From Gimesia fumaroli (GTDB lineage: Bacteria > Planctomycetota > Planctomycetia > Planctomycetales > Planctomycetaceae): DNA of 64,000 nucleotides. How positions within the stretch are numbered: position 1 is the stretch's first letter; each line of letters opens with the position of its first letter. The position numbers and the translations under genes were made by a program. The notes below the pieces were generated by a model. It did not search any database, had not been told where the DNA came from, and was given only the letters and a program-made list of their open reading frames with translations. The stretch covers positions 5,865,164 to 5,929,163 of the forward strand of contig NZ_CP037452.1 of NCBI RefSeq assembly GCF_007754425.1, read 5' to 3'. Positions 1 through 7,643 of this stretch are shown here, in pieces.

Positions 1-1
1 A

Positions 2-1147
2 AATGTCAGCGGTTCCGCCACACAAACTTCAACCACAGGCCCCTATGGTCATGCGACCGCGTCTACAGGCAACAGTTCCACAACTTACACCGGCCCGAAC
101 GGGAATACGGTTACGGGAGCTACACAAGGGGGAAGTGTCGTCTATCAAAATGGCGCAACGACCGTTGGTGCGGGTGCTGCCACAACCACCGTCACGGGTC
201 CTCAAGGAAATTCCGCGACCGCCACAGGAACGGGCATTGCCGGCAAAACAACGGTCGGCAGCACCACCTACTTCGGTGCAGCAGGCGGGGGAACGGTAAA
301 CACATCGAACGGACTGTCCGCGACCGGCGCCGGTCAGGTCACTGGTTCAGTAACACAAACACAAACCGGAGCCAACTACAATACCCAAGCCAGCGGATCT
401 GTCGCAACCAACACCGGCGTGAATGCCTATGGAAGCCGCAGCACCAACGGCAGCGTCAATCAGAACGCCGACGGTTCGGTGAGTGGAGTCCGCTCTTCAT
501 CTACTTCGGTGCAAGGCGCCAACGGTTACGCTAACGTACAACACAACAGCTCAGGCACCGCAACCGGTAATGGAAACGGCACCTACAACGGTTCGACCTC
601 CATCGATTCCAGCAAAGGATCGGCCTCGGTCAACACGACAGCTGCCAATGGTCAAGTCAGTTCCACGGTCACCACAGACAATGGCACGAAAACAGGCACG
701 CTGGGAGACGGACAGGTCGGCCAGGGTTCTTCTACAGCCAGCAGTCGTCAATCGAGCAGTAGCCAACAGGCCGCCCGTTCGTCTAACAATCGCAGCAGCC
801 AGAGTGGGTCATATCGCTCCAGCCGCCAGTCGTCTGCCGCGAATTCGCGCTATAGTAAATCATCGAGTCAACAGATTGCCTCCGGCTTAAAGAGCATGCA
901 GAAAAACTGGGGACAGCTCAGCCAGCAGATCAATCGTTCGTCTCAGGCTGCGGCTTCACACAACGGACGATCATCCTCTTCATCACAACGTTCGACGTCC
1001 GGATATTCGCGCAGCTCACAAAACCGGTCTTCCTACTCAAACAGAACCCCCGCATACTCGCGAGGCAGTTCGTCTTATTCTCGGGGAAGTTCTTCACGAG
1101 GCAGCAGCCGTGGATCATCTGGTCGCTCACGCGGCGGTCGTAGATAA
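2..1147 (+). CDS. Large low-complexity Ser/Gly/Thr/Asn-rich protein, 5' truncated by window
   Basis: The reading frame is open from the left edge of the window, so the true start lies outside; about 381 residues are visible. The visible part has no enzymatic domain. It is a run of short imperfect repeats rich in Gly, Ser, Thr, Asn and Ala (for example TGPYGHATASTGN, TGPNGNTVTGAT, TGPQGNSATATGT). Around residue 240 this changes to a Ser/Gln/Arg-rich stretch, and the C-terminus ends in RGSS repeats and SGRSRGGRR. Such composition is typical of secreted or surface, intrinsically disordered planctomycete proteins; this is inference, because no signal peptide can be seen. The basic RG-rich tail could bind polyanions. 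An intrinsic terminator follows 30 bases after the stop. An apparent ORF at 3-299 in another frame is only a shadow of this gene. Confidence 0.75.
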   Translation, partial: NVSGSATQTSTTGPYGHATASTGNSSTTYTGPNGNTVTGATQGGSVVYQNGATTVGAGAATTTVTGPQGNSATATGTGIAGKTTVGSTTYFGAAGGGTVNTSNGLSATGAGQVTGSVTQTQTGANYNTQASGSVATNTGVNAYGSRSTNGSVNQNADGSVSGVRSSSTSVQGANGYANVQHNSSGTATGNGNGTYNGSTSIDSSKGSASVNTTAANGQVSSTVTTDNGTKTGTLGDGQVGQGSSTASSRQSSSSQQAARSSNNRSSQSGSYRSSRQSSAANSRYSKSSSQQIASGLKSMQKNWGQLSQQINRSSQAAASHNGRSSSSSQRSTSGYSRSSQNRSSYSNRTPAYSRGSSSYSRGSSSRGSSRGSSGRSRGGRR

Positions 1148-1176
1148 GTTTTGCTCTCAATCATTAATTTAAAACA

Positions 1177-1220
1177 AACACGCCTCTTCTCTCGATTGAG
1201 AAGGGGCGTGTTTTATTTTT
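1177..1220 (+). terminator. Rho-independent terminator
   Basis: The arms AACACGCC (1177-1184) and GGCGTGTT (1205-1212) pair perfectly and are extended inwards by TCTTCTC/GAGAAGG with one G-T pair, leaving a short loop. The stem runs into TTTTATTTTT. It lies 30 bases downstream of the Ser/Gly-rich gene and closes that transcription unit. Confidence 0.9.
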
Positions 1221-1357
1221 ACCAATCTTGTTCAGATTCGGATTATTTTCTTCGCCTTTTTTGAAACGGTTATTAGGATAGAAAGCAGGTATGTCACTCA
1301 TTTTCTCACACTTTTCTGTGTTCGAACCTGGAATCATATTCAAACCGGGGCCACGGT

Positions 1358-2062
1358 ATGAAAAATATGAAGAACCATTCCCTCAGCACGACTGAGTTCT
1401 TCACCATTATGGTGATCATCACCATTCTTGCTGCATTGCTCGTTCCCCAAGTCCAGCAGGCAGGTTCCAATCCCCGGCGTCAATATTTTAAAAATCAGAT
1501 GAAAGCGATTGGATTGGCGTTACATGAATATCAGAATGAACATGGCTGTCTGCCTCCCGCTGTAGTCAGAGACGAACAAGGTAACCCGCTGCACAGTTGG
1601 CGGGCAATCCTGCTGCCTTACTTAAAGACAAAGCGTCCTTTTGAACAATATCAACTCGACTATCGGTTTGACGAACCTTGGAGCAGTCCCCACAATCAAC
1701 GGGTGGCAGACAAAAACCCGAAACTGTTTCGCGGGGACTGGAAAATTTCTAAAAACAATTCCCCTACTGAAGAAAGAAGAAACTCAAAGCTGGTCGCCGT
1801 TATTGACAATAGCAGCTACTGGCCCGAGAACCAGACGCGTCAGATTGGGAAAAACCGAATTGTTCTGATAGAGGTCCCCGAACTGCCCGGGTTATGGAAC
1901 GAGCCCACTGACATTTCCCTTGATGAGCTGATCAACTTAACCCGGACTGATCGTTTTGCTCCTCACGGTGCCTTTGCTTTATACGACGACGGGCGAGTCC
2001 GCTGGCTCACAACTGGCGTATTCAACCCCGGTTACATGGATCACCTGCTGCAGGCGCCCTGA
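1358..2062 (+). CDS. DUF1559-like pilin-related protein with degenerate leader
   Basis: The 234-residue product begins with a hydrophobic N-terminal helix (residues about 9-31, STTEFFTIMVIITILAAL...). This is recognisably derived from the type IV pilin-like leader [17 protein letters not shown] seen in the two DUF1559 genes at 22.4-24.8 kb. The Gly before the Phe and the usual I-E-L-L core are lost, so prepilin-peptidase cleavage is doubtful. After the helix, QVQQAG...NQMKAIGLALHEYQNEHGCLPPAVV matches the family pattern of an [18 protein letters not shown] helix followed by a Pro-Pro turn. The C-terminal FAPHGAFALYDDGRVRWL resembles the family H-x9-DG element. It is shorter than a typical DUF1559 protein (about 330). 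It is probably an inner-membrane-anchored or pseudopilin-like protein; the function of the family is unknown. Confidence 0.75.
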   Translation: MKNMKNHSLSTTEFFTIMVIITILAALLVPQVQQAGSNPRRQYFKNQMKAIGLALHEYQNEHGCLPPAVVRDEQGNPLHSWRAILLPYLKTKRPFEQYQLDYRFDEPWSSPHNQRVADKNPKLFRGDWKISKNNSPTEERRNSKLVAVIDNSSYWPENQTRQIGKNRIVLIEVPELPGLWNEPTDISLDELINLTRTDRFAPHGAFALYDDGRVRWLTTGVFNPGYMDHLLQAP

Positions 2063-2105
2063 TCCCCTCCTCCATGCCCTTTTTCACAAAATAGAAAACA
2101 AACCA

Positions 2106-2134
2106 TTGACTTAGTGTCTATTAAACACTATCGT
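2106..2134 (+). promoter_or_regulatory. Predicted sigma70 promoter with NrtR-like operator in its spacer
   Basis: TTGACT (2106-2111) and TATCGT (2129-2134) are 17 bases apart. The spacer is filled by a dyad, TAGTGT (2112-2117), seven bases, ACACTA (2125-2130). The same TAGTGT-N7-ACACT(A/T) dyad occurs in the promoters of the Nudix-regulator operon (56232-56250, imperfect second copy 56255-56273) and of pncB (59859-59877). Its position over the core promoter predicts repression. It is 52 bases upstream of the radical-SAM start codon. Confidence 0.7.
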
Positions 2135-2182
2135 TTTCCTGAATCAAGTTGAGGCAAACTTGCCACCAGAACAGGAAAGACC

Positions 2183-3556
2183 ATGCAGACAACCTTGGTA
2201 GAAATTAATCAAAGGGCTTCTCGACACTCGCCTGCCGACCGACTATGCTCGCGGCATCACGTCATCGTTCTCTCCAATTTTGCGCGTGGTTATGACAAGT
2301 ATAGCCACGAATATTCCAAAACGCGGATTCCGGAAAGCAAATTTACGGACAAATTCCATCTGCTGGAACTCGACCAGCTCAATATCGGCATCGAGAAAAA
2401 CAACAGGCTGTTAACCAAGCTGAATCTGCCGGGCAATGCACTACTCATTTTAGAGACACAAGTTGCAGAAAGCCGGCTGTTCAAAACCGAACACACGGGG
2501 CTGGGACACTATATCAAAGGAGATTCCATTCGCGTTCAACGCGTCTACCTGTTCAATCCAGACAGGACGCTGCGCGAAATTTCGATTGAGGAAGCGATGG
2601 CCCGTTCGCTCTCGGTTCTGCAACGAAACTTACCTCAGTATAGCGAACTTACACCCCGCTCCATCTCCCTATTACCAGTTGCCATCGGCTGTCAGGCGAA
2701 ATGTTCGTTCTGTTTTTCCAAATCCTCTGCATCCGTGGAACAGGACAAGGGAACGTTATCACTGGAACAGATCGCGAGGTTGATGCAGGCCGCGAAATCA
2801 CGTGGTACAAAGCGGGCCGTGATCACCGGCGGAGGCGAACCGACGCTTTATCCCCGTTCTAAACTACTGGAATTGATTCGCCTGGCTGCCGACTATTTCC
2901 CGCAAAAAGTCGTGTTGATTACAAACGGTTATCTTCTGACCGAGATGCCCGCGACAGAACGGCTCGTTTTTCTGGAAGAACTTCAGACCGCCGGGCTGAC
3001 TACACTCGCCGTCTCTCACCATCATCATGACCTTGAGGTGAACCGGCGAATTATGAGTCTGGATATTGACGTCGCGCGAATCGCAGAATGCCTTGCTCAG
3101 AATCCGGATCGATTCCCCACACTTTCCCTGCGTCTGATCTGCGTGTTACAGAAAGGGGGCATTCAAGACGAAATCGCCATCCAGAATTATCTTAACTGGG
3201 CTGCATCTCTAAACGTGCGGGAAGTCTGCTTTAAAGAGTTGTATGTTTCCACCAGTGTCGAGTCCGAGTATTACTCCCGGCCTGCCAACGAGTGGAGCGA
3301 AGCACATCAGGTGCCACTCCGAGTTCTCTTGGACTATCTGCAAGCGAAAAACTGGAACCAGGTCGGCCAACTCCCCTGGGGTGCGGCCCTTTATGAACAC
3401 CACATCAATGGTGTCCCGATGAAAGTCGCCGCCTATACCGAACCAAGCCTGCTCTGGGAATTGAGCCAGGGCTTATGTCGTAGCTGGAACATCATGGCCG
3501 ACGGTCGCTGTTTAACCTCACTGGAAGATCGCAGGAGTGAAATCGAGATATCATGA
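2183..3556 (+). CDS. Radical SAM protein with unusual N-terminal extension
   Basis: The product has 457 residues. The radical-SAM cluster motif CxxxCxxC is at Cys170, Cys174 and Cys177, followed by the SAM-binding GGGEPT loop at about 216-221 and a VVLITNGYLL strand, so the core TIM-barrel is intact. A run of four histidines lies near residue 279. The C-terminus (GLCRSWNIMADGRCLTSLED, about 430-449) resembles the tail of MoaA/SPASM-like enzymes and places two extra cysteines (432, 443) that might hold a second cluster. The first about 150 residues are not a family I recognise. The gene overlaps the next one by four bases (ATGA), so the two products are translationally coupled and probably act in one pathway. 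The ATG at 2183 follows an AGGAAAG ribosome site. Substrate unknown; cofactor, peptide or small-molecule modification are all possible. Confidence 0.85.
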   Translation: MQTTLVEINQRASRHSPADRLCSRHHVIVLSNFARGYDKYSHEYSKTRIPESKFTDKFHLLELDQLNIGIEKNNRLLTKLNLPGNALLILETQVAESRLFKTEHTGLGHYIKGDSIRVQRVYLFNPDRTLREISIEEAMARSLSVLQRNLPQYSELTPRSISLLPVAIGCQAKCSFCFSKSSASVEQDKGTLSLEQIARLMQAAKSRGTKRAVITGGGEPTLYPRSKLLELIRLAADYFPQKVVLITNGYLLTEMPATERLVFLEELQTAGLTTLAVSHHHHDLEVNRRIMSLDIDVARIAECLAQNPDRFPTLSLRLICVLQKGGIQDEIAIQNYLNWAASLNVREVCFKELYVSTSVESEYYSRPANEWSEAHQVPLRVLLDYLQAKNWNQVGQLPWGAALYEHHINGVPMKVAAYTEPSLLWELSQGLCRSWNIMADGRCLTSLEDRRSEIEIS

Positions 3557-4521
3557 ATTTTCAGGAATACCGGGCCGCCAAAGAAACGTATCTGAAATCC
3601 GAGCCGCTACGGCTCGACTGTATGAATACACAGAAAGCACTGAGTCATCTTGCTCCCCCGGCAAGCGCAGCGGGAGAAGAAGCTTCACTGCAGGACGCGC
3701 TCTCCGTCTGGCAGGACGTGACTGGATTTAACCTTGATCACCTGCATGCCTTCCCCGGAAAAGGCGTCCGCGATCTGCTCACGCAACTCGTAAAACAGTT
3801 CAAACAGCAACAGGCCTCTTTCATTTTCCCGCAGGATGTCTATCCCGTTTATCATCAGATTTTAGAGGGTTACCCCTGCCGAACATACCGCACCCTGCCC
3901 GAATGGGAATTCGATTATTTAAGGGAATCATCTGAACAACGACAAGTTCTGCTACTGACGCAACCCGCGGTTCCTGTGGGACGTTACCTGAATCCATACG
4001 AAACCACGGCCCTCATCAACTGGTTAACCGCTGACGAAACTCGCACACTGATCATCGATGCCGCGTATGCTTACGAACCCAATCACAGCATTTACTCGCA
4101 ACTCATCCAAACCAGACAATGCATCTGCCTGTTTTCTCTCTCAAAACCCTGGCTGATGCCCGAACAGTGGGGGCTCGCGGTCGGCCCCCAAGAGTTACTC
4201 GGAACGCATTTGCAACCGCGAGCTGACTTCACCTGCAACTGGGTCGAGACCATTCGCCTACACGCTGCACTGCCAACGCAGCTTCGTTCCGCGTTCAGTG
4301 AAGAATGGAAGCGACTGGCTCCCGCGATTCACAACTTCGCCCCTCACTGGCGACCGCCGCAAGCCGGCTATTATTCGACAGTTAACATTCCCTTTACACA
4401 ACTCTTAGAGGAACAGAATGTCCTGGGCGTACCCGCCAGCGTCTTCGGCTCTGACAGGGAAGATGTGACCGTCATTTCATGCCTGTTCGCGATTCAACAA
4501 CGGAGCCTCACGCACATTTGA
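3553..4521 (+). CDS. Divergent fold-type I PLP aminotransferase-like protein
   Basis: This 322-residue protein keeps the skeleton of class I/II aminotransferases: a GKG turn near 69-71, a strand-turn LLLTQPAVPVGRYLN (134-147) at the place of the usual NPxNPTG loop, LIIDAAYAYE (167-175) with Asp169 as the likely PLP pyridine-N ligand and Tyr172, and FSLSKPW (194-200) with Lys198 as the likely Schiff-base lysine. Several usual anchors are altered: NPxNPTG has become QPAVPVG, and the C-terminal Arg that normally binds the substrate alpha-carboxylate is not evident (VTVISCLF). It is also shorter than a normal aminotransferase. This suggests a non-standard substrate or reaction. It overlaps the radical-SAM gene by four bases, so a joint pathway is likely. 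Confidence is high for the fold and low for the reaction. Confidence 0.7.
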   Translation: MNFQEYRAAKETYLKSEPLRLDCMNTQKALSHLAPPASAAGEEASLQDALSVWQDVTGFNLDHLHAFPGKGVRDLLTQLVKQFKQQQASFIFPQDVYPVYHQILEGYPCRTYRTLPEWEFDYLRESSEQRQVLLLTQPAVPVGRYLNPYETTALINWLTADETRTLIIDAAYAYEPNHSIYSQLIQTRQCICLFSLSKPWLMPEQWGLAVGPQELLGTHLQPRADFTCNWVETIRLHAALPTQLRSAFSEEWKRLAPAIHNFAPHWRPPQAGYYSTVNIPFTQLLEEQNVLGVPASVFGSDREDVTVISCLFAIQQRSLTHI

Positions 4522-4627
4522 AAACATCGACTAGCGTCTCTATTTATTGAATTTAGATGCACGCTCGTTGCCCCTTCCTGCTATACTATCTAAATGTACC
4601 CAATTCAGGCAGACGGGGGAGATCACT

Positions 4628-5902
4628 ATGAAATTCTCGCGAATATGCAAATGGTTGCTGATTCCAGTATTAGCCGCCTTTGTGCACTGGGTCGTCATGT
4701 ACTCGGAACACCAGAAGATCGCATTCGCCAAACAACGACTTCGTTCTAAGGGAGTAAATATCACGGAAATCTATCGCTTTAACCCCATCCGCGAGTCAAC
4801 CTTCAAACTGGAATACGTATTTGACACAGAAGAACTCCGGATTTCGCATGTCAATCCTTTTACCTCTCACAGGGCATCTGATTTTATTGAGGACTTAAAA
4901 ATACTGGCACCAGCGATCAGAGGTGTCGAAATCGAAGGCGCCGTCTTCACTGACCAGGATATGCAAGCCTTGCGTCAAATGCCAAATTTACGATACCTCA
5001 GTCTGAACGGTTCTGAATTGACTGAATCGGGAATTGAGGTTTTATCGAGTCTCAAACAACTTGGATCACTTACTATAGATGAGCTTCGGTTAGCAGACAG
5101 CAAGGTCATCTGGTTACAGAACTGCACAGAATTATGGAAACTCAATCTCGCCAAATCTGAACTCAGTCCTGAAACGTACCATCAATTCGCAGCACTGAAA
5201 CAACTTGAGAAGCTTAGTCTGATCAATTCAAACATTAAATCAGATGACCTGCAATCTCTCACGAACCTTCCCCAATTAAGCGAGCTCATTCTTGCAGGCA
5301 CACGGGTGGATGACCAGGCTGCACCTTACCTGAAAAAAATGAAGGCGCTGCACCAGCTGGATCTCAGTAGAACGAATGTCGGAGCCAATGTATGCAACCA
5401 GCTTTCGAACATCAACTTAAAAGAACTCATCCTTGCAAGGACGCAGGTAGACGACCGGGCGGCACCTTACCTCAAGAATCTGAAAACAATACACCGATTG
5501 AATCTCAGCAGAACGAACGTCGGAGATGAAGTATGCCGTCAGGTTTCGAAAATCAACAGTTTGCAACTCTTAAACCTGAAGCAGACTCCCATCACAGACA
5601 GTGGCGTTCAGGCACTTCTTGAGGGATGTCCCAATGTAAGATGGGTGAATCTCGACCGATGTCAAATTTCGAGCAACGCGTTTACTGCATCAAACAAGTG
5701 GCCAGCAAACCTGATTGCCCTTAGTCTCAAAGGGACAAAACTGTCTGAAACAGAGTTTCTGCAAATCTATCGCGATCATGACTCTTTAATCTGGGCTTCG
5801 TTCGACTGGAAAGACTATACAGATCCTGCTTATCAAAAGTTTATCTTAACTGAAAAACCACGTGTCATGCGTGCCAGAAAGAATCAAAAAGAGAACAGCT
5901 GA
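4628..5902 (+). CDS. Membrane-anchored leucine-rich-repeat protein
   Basis: I start at ATG 4628, which follows GGGGGAG and gives a short basic N-terminus plus one membrane segment (WLLIPVLAAFVHWVVMYS); an in-frame upstream start at 4547 has no such support. The 424-residue product carries a run of leucine-rich repeats of the bacterial type L..LxLxxTxVxDxxAPYLxxxKxLxxL (roughly residues 100-360). Two neighbouring repeats are nearly identical (LILAGTRVDDQAAPYLKKMKALHQLDLSRTNVG and its copy about 40 residues later; written here only as a pattern), which points to recent internal duplication. It is probably anchored in the inner membrane with the repeats outside the cytoplasm, for protein binding. 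It is paralogous to the gene at 6290-7417. Confidence 0.85.
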   Translation: MKFSRICKWLLIPVLAAFVHWVVMYSEHQKIAFAKQRLRSKGVNITEIYRFNPIRESTFKLEYVFDTEELRISHVNPFTSHRASDFIEDLKILAPAIRGVEIEGAVFTDQDMQALRQMPNLRYLSLNGSELTESGIEVLSSLKQLGSLTIDELRLADSKVIWLQNCTELWKLNLAKSELSPETYHQFAALKQLEKLSLINSNIKSDDLQSLTNLPQLSELILAGTRVDDQAAPYLKKMKALHQLDLSRTNVGANVCNQLSNINLKELILARTQVDDRAAPYLKNLKTIHRLNLSRTNVGDEVCRQVSKINSLQLLNLKQTPITDSGVQALLEGCPNVRWVNLDRCQISSNAFTASNKWPANLIALSLKGTKLSETEFLQIYRDHDSLIWASFDWKDYTDPAYQKFILTEKPRVMRARKNQKENS

Positions 5903-5952
5903 CTGAAGAGTCAGATCACACGCTCCAGGTTCGTTTTCTGGGGAGCATCTTC

Positions 5953-6267
5953 ATGAATTTCCCGATCCACAAAATTCTGATACAGACCGATTCCGAGAAA
6001 AAAATCGGCGGTTTAGTGCAGGGAGAACTGGCCCACATTCCCCCTGAGATTGAGCAAATAATTTCCGACAGAGATCGATTTGCCTTTCGACTAATTCTGG
6101 AAGAGTTCGTCGTGGGTCTGCTTAAAGAAATGAAGTCAGAACAAAATTTCACACAACGCGGGACCGCCCCCCACTATCAACTGGAAATTATTCTAGATCA
6201 TTCCCGAGGGAAGATCTGTTTTAACGGACACCAGAAAGTAGTTCGCTTCAGTAACATTCGTAACTAA
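5953..6267 (+). CDS. Small protein resembling the start of an RsbW/GHKL-type kinase
   Basis: The product has 104 residues and ATG 5953 follows GGGGAG. The segment RDRFAFRLILEEFVVGLLKEMKS (about 34-56) resembles the N-box helix of RsbW-type anti-sigma kinases (pattern RFAxRLALEEAxxNAIKHG), but the catalytic Asn-x-x-x-His is lost. No later ATP-binding boxes (DxGxG, GxGL) follow, although a typical family member has about 140 residues. I read it as a degenerate or repurposed GHKL-fold protein, without evidence of kinase activity. It lies between two LRR paralogues on the same strand (50 bases after the first, 22 before the second), so it is probably co-transcribed with them. Confidence 0.55.
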   Translation: MNFPIHKILIQTDSEKKIGGLVQGELAHIPPEIEQIISDRDRFAFRLILEEFVVGLLKEMKSEQNFTQRGTAPHYQLEIILDHSRGKICFNGHQKVVRFSNIRN

Positions 6268-6289
6268 TCATCGAATATGAAAGTGCCTC

Positions 6290-7417
6290 GTGAATTTGAA
6301 ACGAAGACGCTTCAATAAATGGTTTCTGTTTCTGGCAATTCTGCTCTGCGGAGGGGGAGCTGCACTCTACTTCAAAGAAGATTCGATTTCGCTCGCGAAA
6401 GAACGACTCACGGCCAAAGGATTTTCTATCAGACCGGCTACCCGGTCTGATCTCATAGATGATTCATTACTGAGTCTCAAAAGTTATTTAAAAATGGAAG
6501 AAATCCGAGTTTCCCAGACTGAATGGTACAAAGAAAAGGAAATACTGGAAGTCACCGCGGAACTCAACGCATTAGCTCCGTTTATTGAATACTTAAGTTG
6601 TGGATTGACAAAAGTTCGAGACCGTGATGCACTTGTCATCGGCAAAATGCATTCATTAAGACATTTACAAATTTATGGGCCAGACTTAACAGATAAGGGA
6701 GTTTCAGCGCTATCCGACCTGAAGGATCTCGAACGGCTTGAGCTGTATGCACCACAGGCCACCGACGAAGGACTGAACTGGCTTCACCGTTGTACTCAAC
6801 TGTCCTGGCTCTTTCTGTCAGACGCCAAACTGGGAACGAGTACCCTCCAGCAGTTTGCCAACCACCAAGAGCTGTTTCGAATCGACATACAAGGCACAAA
6901 TGTGAAATCTACTGACCTGCAATATCTGACCCAACTTCCGCGGTTACATATGCTGGAATTGAATGGTACCTTTCTGGATGAGGAAGCAGCTCCATATTTA
7001 CGTCAGATGAAATCTTTGGGCACATTGTATCTCAACGAAACGGAAGTGGGCGATCAGGTCTGCCAGGCGCTGGCATCGCTTCCCAAATTAAATTCACTGA
7101 TGCTTAATGATACTCAGATTACCGATCAAGGCGTGCAGACTCTGCTCGCAGGTTGTCCTGAATTGAAAAGGCTTTCAATTCGAAACTGTCATATTTCAGG
7201 TAAAGCATTTTTTGCTGTGAAATTCTGGCCGGTCAAGCTGGAAAGCCTGGATGTAACAGGCACGAATTTAACCGGCGAGGAGATGCTAATACTGCTGAAG
7301 GATCATGAAACCCTTGAATCAATCTACATGACTCCCAAAGACTGTGATCCAGAAATAGCCAAACAGATCCATTCAATCAGAGAAGCAAGGCATCATCGGA
7401 GTCTGTATGGCCGATAA
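6290..7417 (+). CDS. Membrane-anchored leucine-rich-repeat protein, paralogue
   Basis: The 375-residue product starts at GTG 6290 (a TTG two codons later is possible; the ribosome site is weak). It has a basic N-terminus and one membrane segment (WFLFLAILLCGGGAALYF), then the same design as the 4628-5902 product: a short linker with AKERLTAKGFSIRP, matching AKQRLRSKGVNITE in the paralogue, and a row of leucine-rich repeats ending in ITDQGVQTLLAGCPELKRLSIRNCHISGKAF. The two genes clearly arose by duplication, with the small GHKL-like gene between them. Role unknown; probably an extracytoplasmic protein-binding domain. The 3' end overlaps a tiny ORF by 11 bases. Confidence 0.85.
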   Translation: MNLKRRRFNKWFLFLAILLCGGGAALYFKEDSISLAKERLTAKGFSIRPATRSDLIDDSLLSLKSYLKMEEIRVSQTEWYKEKEILEVTAELNALAPFIEYLSCGLTKVRDRDALVIGKMHSLRHLQIYGPDLTDKGVSALSDLKDLERLELYAPQATDEGLNWLHRCTQLSWLFLSDAKLGTSTLQQFANHQELFRIDIQGTNVKSTDLQYLTQLPRLHMLELNGTFLDEEAAPYLRQMKSLGTLYLNETEVGDQVCQALASLPKLNSLMLNDTQITDQGVQTLLAGCPELKRLSIRNCHISGKAFFAVKFWPVKLESLDVTGTNLTGEEMLILLKDHETLESIYMTPKDCDPEIAKQIHSIREARHHRSLYGR

Positions 7418-7526
7418 ACAGCAGAACACGACGCATCAATCACAAACTGGCGCAGAGAATCCCAAGTGGAAAAACTGTGGAAACGTTCTAGTGGTGATCC
7501 TGATTTTGATCGTTCTCTCTCCTTAG
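7407..7526 (+). CDS. Possible 39-residue single-pass membrane peptide
   Basis: ATG 7407 opens a 39-codon frame overlapping the last 11 bases of the LRR gene. The first 28 residues are polar (MADKQQNTTHQSQTGAENPK...), then GNVLVVILILIVLSP forms a convincing C-terminal membrane segment. The overlap would allow translational coupling to the LRR gene. No family is recognised, and a hydrophobic run in a short frame can arise by chance. Confidence 0.4.
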   Translation: MADKQQNTTHQSQTGAENPKWKNCGNVLVVILILIVLSP

Positions 7527-7643
7527 TTTTACGGCTAACTGACAGCAAATGCGGCAAACGCTCAACAGGTTTCGCTCGCAATTCGCCACTAAAATCGGCT
7601 AACGCAAACTGACAGTCAATTACAGGCTTCCCGACAGACTCTA

